NCBI GenBank assembly: GCA_009928955.1 | Contig: SABN01000003.1 | Location: forward strand, 1-64,000 | DNA: 64,000 nucleotides | Direction of reading: 5' to 3' | Source of the DNA: Opitutia bacterium | GTDB taxonomy: Bacteria; Verrucomicrobiota; Kiritimatiellia; CAIQIC01; Lenti-01 | Shown: piece by piece, positions 46,622 through 54,607 of the stretch | How the letters are laid out: each line of letters begins with the position of its first letter | How positions within the stretch are numbered: position 1 is the stretch's first letter | Translations under genes and position numbers: made by a program | Notes under the pieces: generated by a model | Database searches by the model: none | Told to the model about the DNA's origin: nothing | Seen by the model: only the letters and a program-made list of their open reading frames with translations

Positions 46622-48340
46622 CTACCGTTCCTTGACGAGGCGGAAGCCGTTGGCGGGGACGCGGAGGGGGCCGGCGGGAAGATCTTCGCCGGTCCAGAGG
46701 TCGCAGGCGGGGCGGGGCAGATCGATTTCCGCGTCTGCGCTTCCCTTGTGGATGGCGCAGACAATTTTTACGCCGTCGAGTTCGCGTTCGAAGACGAGCG
46801 TGGCGTCGTCGGGCGCGGGGAGCCAGCGGAAGGCGCCGCGCCGGAGCGCGGGTTCGGCGTGCCGGAGGGCGATGAGGCGCTGGTAGAAGGCGAAGAGGTC
46901 CAGATCGGGGTTGCGCGGGTGGGGCGCGAGGAGCGGGGCGCGGAAGCCTTGCGTTTCGTCTTCGTAGGCGAGGTCGCTCCAGAGCATGGGCTGGCGGTCG
47001 CAGGGATCGTTGGCGCCCCACATGCCGACTTCGGTGCCGTAGTAGAGCATGGGGGCGCCGGGGCCGGCGAACTGCCAGGCGGCGGCCATCTTCAGCGCCT
47101 GCTTGGCATCGGGGCCGGGGCGGTGCGTCTTCAGCGCGGGATTGTCGGCGGCCTTGGGCCAGTTGAAGTAGGCGTCCCACGAGGTCGGCGGCGGGCAGGC
47201 GCTTTCGAGCAGCGTGAGGATGCGGCCGGTGTCGTGCGAATCGAGCAGGTTCTGCATGATCAGATTGCTGCCCGGCTCGTGGCGCGCGTGGAGGGCGTCG
47301 ATGCGCGCGCGGAATTCGGCGGCGCCGATGGCGGCGGGGTTGGTGGTGAAGAAGGCGAGGGTGGGATAGGTCCACTCGTAGTTCATGACGGCGGAGAATT
47401 CGTCGGGCCGGATCCAGTCCTGGGCGGGGCCGACGATTTCGCCGGTGGTGTAGGCCTCGGGATTGATCGCACGCACATGCGCGTGCCATTCGCGCCAGAA
47501 GCCGTGGGGCACGCAGTAGGCGACGTCGAGCCGCCAGCCGTCGACGCCTTCGGACGGGCGGCCCCGGCCGGAGGGGTCCATCCAGCGGCGGGTGGCATCG
47601 AAGATGTACTGCTTGATGCCGGGGTTGAGGGTGTTTTCGTCGCGCCCGAAGTTGGGCAGGCTGCCGCCGCCGTCCCAACTGGCATGCTCGAAGGTGCCGT
47701 CCTCGCCCCACTTCGCGATCTGGTACCAGTCGGCGTAGCGGGAGGCGCGGCCGTTCTTCTTCAGGTCCTGGAACGCGAAGCAGCGGGTGCCGGAGTGGTT
47801 GAAGACGCCGTCGAGGATGAGGCGCATGCCCCGCGCATGGACGTCGGCCACCAAATCCAGAAAATAGCGGTCGGCGGCGGTCCAGATCCAGGTGGCGGGA
47901 TCTTCGGTCTCGTGGGCGGCGGCGAGCGCGGCGAGGTCGCCTTCGCGGTCGGGACCGAGGGTGGGGTCGATGTGGTGGTAGCAGGTGGCGTCGTACTTGT
48001 GCAGGGAGGCGGCCCAGAACACCGGGTTCAGGTAGAGCGCGTTGATGCCGAGCTGCTGCAGGTACGGGAGCTGTTCGCGCAGGCCGACGAGGTCGCCGCC
48101 GAAACGGCGGTCGAAGACGGTGCCCCAGAAGTTGTGCTGCTTGGGGCGTTCCCATTCGTCACGGCCGTACCACTCCATGCCCCAGGGGGAGACGCGCCAG
48201 CCGGGGATGCGCTCGCCGCCGAAATCCTCGGGGCGCGGGTCGGATTGCGGCGCGCCGTTGCGGAAGCGCTCGGGGAATACTTGGTACCAGACGGCGTCCT
48301 TGGCCCAATCGGGCGAGGCGGGGGGATTTTGTTGATGCAT
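46622..48340 (-). CDS. GH13 alpha-amylase family glycoside hydrolase
   Basis: GH13 regions DGVFNHSG, GWRLDVAYC, EIVG, LDSHDTGR; WAKDAVWYQVFPERFRNG. Confidence 0.92.
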   Translation of the reverse strand: MHQQNPPASPDWAKDAVWYQVFPERFRNGAPQSDPRPEDFGGERIPGWRVSPWGMEWYGRDEWERPKQHNFWGTVFDRRFGGDLVGLREQLPYLQQLGINALYLNPVFWAASLHKYDATCYHHIDPTLGPDREGDLAALAAAHETEDPATWIWTAADRYFLDLVADVHARGMRLILDGVFNHSGTRCFAFQDLKKNGRASRYADWYQIAKWGEDGTFEHASWDGGGSLPNFGRDENTLNPGIKQYIFDATRRWMDPSGRGRPSEGVDGWRLDVAYCVPHGFWREWHAHVRAINPEAYTTGEIVGPAQDWIRPDEFSAVMNYEWTYPTLAFFTTNPAAIGAAEFRARIDALHARHEPGSNLIMQNLLDSHDTGRILTLLESACPPPTSWDAYFNWPKAADNPALKTHRPGPDAKQALKMAAAWQFAGPGAPMLYYGTEVGMWGANDPCDRQPMLWSDLAYEDETQGFRAPLLAPHPRNPDLDLFAFYQRLIALRHAEPALRRGAFRWLPAPDDATLVFERELDGVKIVCAIHKGSADAEIDLPRPACDLWTGEDLPAGPLRVPANGFRLVKER

Positions 48341-48360
48341 AACGATGGCGGGGGGGGGGG

Positions 48361-48849
48361 CTGGAGGGATCCTGTGGCGGAGCAGAGCGATTTGAGCCAA
48401 GCAAGATAGGCGGGGGCCTTGGGGTCGCCTTCGGGCGGTGCGAAGGCGGCTTTTTCGGCCGGTACGAGGGGGACATAGGGGCCGGCCTTGGCCTCAAAGA
48501 AGAGGGTGCCGTCTTCGAGGGCGATCCACGTGTGGAACGTATTGTAGGGCACATCGGCGACTTGGCCGGGATGGAGAATTGAGGCGGAGAGTACTTGGCC
48601 GGCGTCATCAAAGATGACGGCCCCAAGTTTGCCGCGGAGGAGGACGAGGGATTCATCCTTAGAGGGATCCATGTGGCGGTGGGGTTGGACGTAGGTGTCG
48701 GCGCAGAGGGCGTTGAAGAAGCGCTGGCAGGGATAGTTGGGGCTGGCGTGGAGGTTGAAGTTTTTGCGGCGGCGGGGCGACGCGGCGGCCTCGGCGGCGA
48801 GGCGATCGAGAAAGGCATCGTCGAGAATGCGGATGGGGGGCGGGTTCAT
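48361..48849 (-). CDS. WbuC-type cupin fold protein (no in-frame stop before GH13; 3' end uncertain, ORF track extends to 48028)
   Basis: RRKNFNLHASPNYPCQRFFNALCADTYVQPHRHMDPSKDESLVLLRGKLGAVIFDDAG; domain ends at the C11 tract. Confidence 0.72.
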
Positions 48850-48930
48850 ATCGGTGCAAGGGATAGCAGAAATGCGGGGAAAACTTCAATATCCAATACC
48901 CAACAAGGAATATCCAATGTCCAATGTCCG

Positions 48931-48970
48931 GACCTGATTCACCCACGGGGCAAGCCCGTGGGGGTCTATG
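48931..48970. repeat. hairpin repeat GACCTGATTCACCCACGGGGCAAGCCCGTGGGGGTCTATG (copy 1)
   Basis: 8-bp perfect stem CCCACGGG/CCCGTGGG; contains GH31 stop codon. Confidence 0.9.
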
Positions 48971-51344
48971 GGGCGGTGGCGATGGCGACGGCGAAGGGGC
49001 GGCCTTCCCAGCGGACGGGGATGGTGAGGCGGCCGGTGGCGGCATCCCAGATGGCCTCGTCGGTTTCCCTGTCCGCCACGCGGACGGAGGCCGGAGGCTG
49101 GGGGAGGCCATGGACGACGAACTGGAGGAGGCGGGTATCGGGGCGGCCGGGATAGTCGTGTCGTTCGCCGTCGAGGTGCAGCACGAGTTGGCCGGCGGTG
49201 CGCTCGGAGCGGAAGCGCAGGAGTTCGTAGCGCCGGTTGGCCACGGCATCGGGCGAGATCCCGTCGTCGTCGTAGAATTGGCCGGTGGATTCCGCCACGG
49301 ACTCGTCGGCGTAGAAGTGGACGTGCAGGTTGGCCGGGTCGTAGCGGTCGGCGTTGGGAATGGGCTCGATCATGGGGATGAAGGCGCCGGCCCGGACAAA
49401 GACGGGGATGTGGTCCAGCGCGAGCGGCACGGCGAGGATTTGGCCGCCCGCGTGATGCGCGCCGGTCCGGAAATCGAACCAGTTGGCGTTTTTTGGGAGG
49501 GGCACGAGGCGTTCGGTGGCGCCCGGGTCGGTGACGGGCGCGACGAGGAAGGCGTCGCCCCAGAGGTAGGCATCGAGGCGGTCTTCCATTTCGGGGCGGT
49601 CGTCGAGGAAGAACAGCGGGCGCATGAGCGGGAGGCCGGCGGTGGCGTTCTCGAACATCAACGTATAGTTGTAGGGCAGGAGTCGGGTGCGCAGGCGGAT
49701 GGCCTCGCGCACGATTCGCTTGGTGTCGGCGTCCCAGAAGATGGGTTCGGGCGGCACGTTTTCGTGGCCGTGCGGCCGATAGATGGGTTGGAAGACGCCG
49801 TATTGCATCCAGCGGACGTAGAGTTCGGGGTCGCGGTTGTGCCCGGCGAATCCGCCGAGATCGGAGTGCATCCAGGCGACGCCTTGCAGGCCCATCTGCA
49901 GGGACAGTTCGACCTGCGGCCGCAGTCCGCCCCAGGTGCGGTTGACGTCGCCGCTCCACGGCAGGATGCCGTAGCGCTGGGTGCCGACGAACCCCGCGCG
50001 CATCAGGTTGAACGGGCGCCGATCGGGAAAATCCTTGCGGAACCCCTCATGCACCAGCCCCGCCCATTCATGGCCGAAGGCATTGTGCAGATCGTCGCCC
50101 CGCCCGATGGCATGGCGGATTTCGGCGGGATGCGTTTCGGGTTCGCCGAGGTCGCCCCACCAGCCGGCCACGCCGGTTTCCGTGTGCTTCTTGTAGAACC
50201 TCCAGAACCAGTCGCGGGCTTCCGGCTTGAAGACGTCGATCAGCGCGGCCTCGCCGAAAAAGGCGGCGAAGGTCTCGGGGTTTCCGGTGGCATCCGTGGC
50301 CAAGGCGCCGTGCGCGACGGCGTTGTCCCAGTTTTTGGATTCCGTGAGGACGAGCGGTTCGGTGATCAGGATGGTGTGGACGCCTTGGCGGCGGAAGTTC
50401 TCCATCATGGCGACCGGTTCGGGGAATGTCTTGCGGTCCCAGTCCAGGTTGCCCATGTTGCCGTAGATGCTGGCGCCGAACCAGAACAGGTCCAGCACGA
50501 CGGCATCCAGGGGAATGTCGTCGCGGCGGAAGCCCTCGACGACGGCTTCCACCTCGGCCTGGGTATGGTAGCCCATGCGCGAGGAAATGTGGCCCAGCGC
50601 CCAGCGCGGCAGCAGGGGCTGGTGGCCGGTCAGGTCCGCGATCCGTCCGCACAGGCCGGGCCAGGTGTCGTCCGCGATGAGCAGGCAGGCCAGGCGGCCG
50701 CCGACCGCCTCGAACGAGAGAACGCCGTCGCCCGCCGAATCGATGTCGAGCCATCCGCGCGCGGAGTTGTCGAACACCAGCATGTATTTCTTCGAGGAGA
50801 CGACGGCGGGCATGGAGTAGTACATGAGCCGGGCGGTTTCCTCGTAGGCGTAGCTGGCGCTGTTGTAGAGATCGAGCCGTTCGCCGCGCCGGTCCATCCG
50901 GCCCAGCGCGCGCGAGCCACCCCCGAAGAATTTCTCGCCGTCGGCGATCCGGAAGCGGAAGCCGTTTGCCACCCGGCCCTCCTCGGCGATCAGGTCCCGG
51001 CCCCGGAAGCGGTAGGCGACCCGGAACGGGGACTTGCGGACGTCGATTTCGAGACCGGCGGTGCGCAGGACGAGCGCGTCGGGCGATTCTTCCAAGGTGG
51101 CGGGGACCGGCCGGGGCGCAGCGCCGATGGCGAAGGACGGCAGCGGCGAGGCGTTCGTTTTGGGCGTGAAGACGGCTTCCAGCGCATGTTCCGAGTAGAG
51201 CGTCAGCGCCAACGCGCCGTCGGCGAGTTCGAGGGTCAACGTGCCGTTGGTGAAGGCGTGGTTTAGGAATTCAGGCATGGGGACCTCGGCGCGGGCGGCG
51301 GGGTGGAGCAACAGCAGGGATAGGAGAATGACTTGGATTTTCAT
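48966..51344 (-). CDS. GH31 family alpha-glucosidase-like protein with signal peptide
   Basis: MKIQVILLSLLLLHPAARA signal; VVLDLFWFGASIYGNMG, GWWGDLGEPE, LPWSGDVNRTWGGL. Confidence 0.9.
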   Translation of the reverse strand: MKIQVILLSLLLLHPAARAEVPMPEFLNHAFTNGTLTLELADGALALTLYSEHALEAVFTPKTNASPLPSFAIGAAPRPVPATLEESPDALVLRTAGLEIDVRKSPFRVAYRFRGRDLIAEEGRVANGFRFRIADGEKFFGGGSRALGRMDRRGERLDLYNSASYAYEETARLMYYSMPAVVSSKKYMLVFDNSARGWLDIDSAGDGVLSFEAVGGRLACLLIADDTWPGLCGRIADLTGHQPLLPRWALGHISSRMGYHTQAEVEAVVEGFRRDDIPLDAVVLDLFWFGASIYGNMGNLDWDRKTFPEPVAMMENFRRQGVHTILITEPLVLTESKNWDNAVAHGALATDATGNPETFAAFFGEAALIDVFKPEARDWFWRFYKKHTETGVAGWWGDLGEPETHPAEIRHAIGRGDDLHNAFGHEWAGLVHEGFRKDFPDRRPFNLMRAGFVGTQRYGILPWSGDVNRTWGGLRPQVELSLQMGLQGVAWMHSDLGGFAGHNRDPELYVRWMQYGVFQPIYRPHGHENVPPEPIFWDADTKRIVREAIRLRTRLLPYNYTLMFENATAGLPLMRPLFFLDDRPEMEDRLDAYLWGDAFLVAPVTDPGATERLVPLPKNANWFDFRTGAHHAGGQILAVPLALDHIPVFVRAGAFIPMIEPIPNADRYDPANLHVHFYADESVAESTGQFYDDDGISPDAVANRRYELLRFRSERTAGQLVLHLDGERHDYPGRPDTRLLQFVVHGLPQPPASVRVADRETDEAIWDAATGRLTIPVRWEGRPFAVAIATAP

Positions 51345-51444
51345 TTGGGTGCAAGGGGGAGCAGATGAGTGGGGTGACGGGAAGGGAAATGCGGAAAAAC
51401 TCAATATCCAATATCCAAGTGAGTGTATGCCATATGAATGTGTA

Positions 51445-51533
51445 GACCTGATTCACCCACGGCGCAAGGCCGTGGGGGTCTGAAGCCAGCGGACCTGATT
51501 CACCCACGGCGCAAGGTCGTGGGGGTCTGAAGC
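51445..51533. repeat. two tandem copies (51445-51486 and 51492-51533) of the GACCTGATTCACCCACGGCGCAAGGYCGTGGGGGTCTGAAGC hairpin repeat
   Basis: direct reading; same orientation as copy at 48931. Confidence 0.95.
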
Positions 51534-51535
51534 GG

Positions 51536-51931
51536 TCAGGCCTCGACCTGGATTGCCTTGGAGGACTGCCAGACGCCGTGGATGTTGCAGTAGGAGACGG
51601 CCTGCAGGACGCCCGACTTGGCCAGCGTGAGGTTGGCGATCATGCTCGGGTTGGTCAGCGCCGGGCCGGGCTGGTCCGTCGCGGAATCGGCGTGGGCGGA
51701 AAACTCGGCGTGGGCGAGTTGAATGGTCATCTTGGCGCCTTCGGGCAGGAAATAGAGGGAAATCCAGCGGATGTGGTGCTGGAGGGTGTTCGGATGGGCG
51801 ATGGCCTTGCCCAGGCCGGCCGTCACGGTGAAGAACTCGCCGGCCTTGACGGAATCCGGGGCTTCGATGACGGGGGCGTGCTTTTCGACTTTCCAATCGG
51901 CTTGCTGGATGGTGCTGTTGAATTCGGACAT
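51536..51931 (-). CDS. class II superoxide reductase / desulfoferrodoxin-like (neelaredoxin type)
   Basis: EKHAPVIEAPDSVKAGEFFTVTAGLGKAIAHPNTLQHHIRWI...SYCNIHGVWQS. Confidence 0.88.
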   Translation of the reverse strand: MSEFNSTIQQADWKVEKHAPVIEAPDSVKAGEFFTVTAGLGKAIAHPNTLQHHIRWISLYFLPEGAKMTIQLAHAEFSAHADSATDQPGPALTNPSMIANLTLAKSGVLQAVSYCNIHGVWQSSKAIQVEA

Positions 51932-52108
51932 GCGGATCTCCTGTTTTGGGGGTTGAATCTCCGGCCAATCCTAGCACGGAAGCCGTGAAATTGCCATCCG
52001 GGAAGGCGTAAAAAATTGATTTGGGCGAGGAATGGGGGTTGAACCCCTTTGTTTCTTCTGAAAGAATCTCATCCATATATGTTAGAAAGACACCCCAGGA
52101 GGCCCTGA

Positions 52109-53287
52109 ATGAGAAAGAGTTGGATTGTCCTCGCCCTTGCCCTTGGTTGCGCCGCCTCGGCCAGCGCCATGGAAGTGACCCTGAAAGATGCCGCCAACCT
52201 TCGCCTGCAGGTGTACGGCTATGTCAAGGCCGACCTGTCGTACGACACCCAAGGCACCGCGCCGAAAAACGACTTCACCTTCTATGTCCTGCCCGAAACG
52301 GCGGGCGAGAAGGACGCCCAGACCCGTCTCGCCGCCCGCGAGAGCCGGTTTGGCCTGAACCTGTTCGGGCCCGACACCGAGTCGTGGAAGACGACGGGCA
52401 AGATCGAGTTGGACTTCTACGGCGGCGGGAATCCCAATTCCTACAATCCGCGCATCCGCCTGGCCTATGTGGATCTCGCCCGCGCCTCCGGTTTTTCCGC
52501 GCGCTTCGGCCAGGACTGGGACACCTTCTGCGAGGTGGCTCCCCGGATCAACAACTTCGCCACCTTGGCGGATGTGGGGCTTCTCGGCCTCCGCCGGCCG
52601 CAGGCCCGCGTGACGCAGGAAGTGAAGTTCAGCGACAACACCAAGCTGGTGCTCAAGGCCGCCGTGGCGCAGACCGTGGGCGAGGACCTCGATGGCGGCG
52701 GGTTCGATGACGGCGCGGATGCCGACCATCCCACCGTGCAGTGGAACGTGGCCCTGCACCAGAAGCTCTGGACCGAGAAGGCCGCCCGCATTTCCTTCGC
52801 CGGCCACTATGGGCAGGAAACCGTGGATGCCGTCGACAGCAACAAGGTCGTCACCGCGACGGATGTCGCGGACTACGACACCTGGTCCGTCCAGGGATCC
52901 CTCTTCCTGCCGCTGACCAAGTGCCTGGCGGTGCAGGGCAACGTCTGGAACGGCGTGAACCTCGATACCTACTACGGCGGCATCGGCCAGGGCGTGAACG
53001 TGGCGTTGGACGAGGAAATCGAAGCCGTGGGCGGGTTCGTCCAGCTGCTCTACGATCCGACCGACAAGCTCTCCTTCGGCCTCGGCTACTCCGTGGACGA
53101 TCCGGAAGACGAGGATCTCAGCGTCGGCATGCGTTCCAAGAACGATCTGATCTGGCTCTACGGCGCCTACAAGATCACCCCGGCCGTCAGCGCGATCGCC
53201 GAATACAGCCAGATGACCACCGAGTATCTGGAGAAGGCCGACGCCACCAACGACCGCATCCAGGTCTCCATGAAGTACGTCTTCTAA
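52109..53287 (+). CDS. outer membrane porin-like beta-barrel protein
   Basis: MRKSWIVLALALGCAASASA signal; alternating amphipathic strands; C-terminal VSMKYVF; AGGAGG RBS. Confidence 0.78.
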   Translation: MRKSWIVLALALGCAASASAMEVTLKDAANLRLQVYGYVKADLSYDTQGTAPKNDFTFYVLPETAGEKDAQTRLAARESRFGLNLFGPDTESWKTTGKIELDFYGGGNPNSYNPRIRLAYVDLARASGFSARFGQDWDTFCEVAPRINNFATLADVGLLGLRRPQARVTQEVKFSDNTKLVLKAAVAQTVGEDLDGGGFDDGADADHPTVQWNVALHQKLWTEKAARISFAGHYGQETVDAVDSNKVVTATDVADYDTWSVQGSLFLPLTKCLAVQGNVWNGVNLDTYYGGIGQGVNVALDEEIEAVGGFVQLLYDPTDKLSFGLGYSVDDPEDEDLSVGMRSKNDLIWLYGAYKITPAVSAIAEYSQMTTEYLEKADATNDRIQVSMKYVF

Positions 53288-53309
53288 GACCTCCTGCGGC
53301 GTTCGCAAC

Positions 53310-53341
53310 GGGCTGTCCGGGAAACCGGGCGGCCCTTTTTT
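53310..53341 (+). terminator. Rho-independent terminator
   Basis: GGGCTGTCCGG-GAAA-CCGGGCGGCCC followed by TTTTTT. Confidence 0.9.
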
Positions 53342-53414
53342 CGTCCGGGCCGCCGCCCGCCCCCTGCGTTCAGGCGCCGCCGGGGGCCGGGCGCGGGGGT
53401 TTCCGCGGCGCGGG

Positions 53415-53446
53415 AAAAAGTTTTCCACGGTGTGGAAAAACTGCCA
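53415..53446. repeat. sixth copy of the TTTTCCAC-N3-GTGGAAAA palindrome, upstream of dusB
   Basis: AAAAAGTTTTCCACGGTGTGGAAAAACTGCC; reverse complement matches the 46161 copy context GGCAGTTTTTTCCACACCGTGGAAACTTTTTT. Confidence 0.93.
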
Positions 53447-53458
53447 TAGGATGGGGGC

Positions 53459-54523
53459 ATGGCCGAGTTTTCGCTCCAACCGGTGTTGATCGGGCCGCTC
53501 CGCGTGGAGTGGCCGGTGTTTCTCGCGCCGATGGCGGGGTATACGGACGGCGCGTACCGGTCGCTGTGCCTGGAGCAGGGGTGCGGGGCGGTGGTGACGG
53601 AGATGGCGAGCGCGCACGGGATGAGCATCGGCCATGAGCGCACGGGGCATTTCCTCGACACGTGGGGCGAGGAGCATCCCCTCGGCGCGCAGATCTACGG
53701 GTCCGATCCGGGGCGCATGGCGGCGGCGGCGGCGAAAGTGGCGGAGACGAAGAAATTCGATTTTCTGGACGTCAACGCGGGCTGTCCGATGCCGAAGATC
53801 CGCAACCGCGGGGACGGGGCGGGGCTGATGCGCGATCCTGCGAAGATGGCGGAGATCGTGCGGCAGGTGAAGGCGGCGGCGGGGGGCGCGCTGCCGGTGA
53901 CGGTGAAGACGCGGATCGGCTGGTGCGCGGACACGATCAACGTGCTGGAGACGACGGCGGGGGTGGAGGAAGCGGGGGCGGCGGCGATTTTCCTGCACGG
54001 GCGGGTGGCGAGCGTGCGGCATTCGGGGCCGTCGGACTGGACGCTCATCGCGGCAACGAAACGCGCGCGGAAGATCCCGGTGATCGGCAACGGGGGGGTC
54101 AAAACGGCGGCGGACGTGTTCCGGATGGTGGCCGAGACGGGGGTGGATGGCGTGATGGTCGGGCGGGTCGCGCTGGGCCATCCGTGGCTGTTCCGCGACA
54201 TCCGCGACCTGGCGGCGGGGCGCGCGCCGCGAATGCCGACGGTGGACGAAGTTCGGGAAACGATCCGCGAGCATCTGCGGCGGGAGATGGAGCTGATGGC
54301 GCGGCGCGGGAAGAAGGAGCTGAAGCTGGGGGTGGAGCTGACGGCGTGCCTGGTGCTGCGTCCGCATCTGGTGCGGTATCTGCGGGGCTTCCGGGGCTTC
54401 GGGGTGCTGGCGCGGACGTTGGAGGAACGGGTGGACGCGGCCACGCTGTTGGGGCGCGTGGACGAGGTGCTGGCGTCGGGGCGGAAGTGCGAGCGGGGCG
54501 GAGAGGATCTCCACATCCAATAA
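53459..54523 (+). CDS. dusB: tRNA-dihydrouridine synthase (DusB-type)
   Basis: FLAPMAGYTDGAYRSLCLEQGCGAVVTEM...LDVNAGCPMPKI...VIGNGGVKTAADVFRM...VMVGRVALGHPWLF. Confidence 0.92.
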   Translation: MAEFSLQPVLIGPLRVEWPVFLAPMAGYTDGAYRSLCLEQGCGAVVTEMASAHGMSIGHERTGHFLDTWGEEHPLGAQIYGSDPGRMAAAAAKVAETKKFDFLDVNAGCPMPKIRNRGDGAGLMRDPAKMAEIVRQVKAAAGGALPVTVKTRIGWCADTINVLETTAGVEEAGAAAIFLHGRVASVRHSGPSDWTLIAATKRARKIPVIGNGGVKTAADVFRMVAETGVDGVMVGRVALGHPWLFRDIRDLAAGRAPRMPTVDEVRETIREHLRREMELMARRGKKELKLGVELTACLVLRPHLVRYLRGFRGFGVLARTLEERVDAATLLGRVDEVLASGRKCERGGEDLHIQ

Positions 54524-54607
54524 CCAATGTCCGACATCCAATTCCCACGGGATGCAGCCATCTGGAATGGACTGTGCAGGGGGGCGGGAATCGGGTAAAT
54601 TGAGAAA

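Noticed and set aside
46748-48409. 553-aa + strand ORF opposite GH13
   Set aside because: The - strand has all four GH13 regions; the + ORF is a shadow.
48924-51266. 780-aa + strand ORF opposite GH31
   Set aside because: The - strand has an unmistakable GH31 with signal peptide and catalytic motifs; the + ORF is a shadow.
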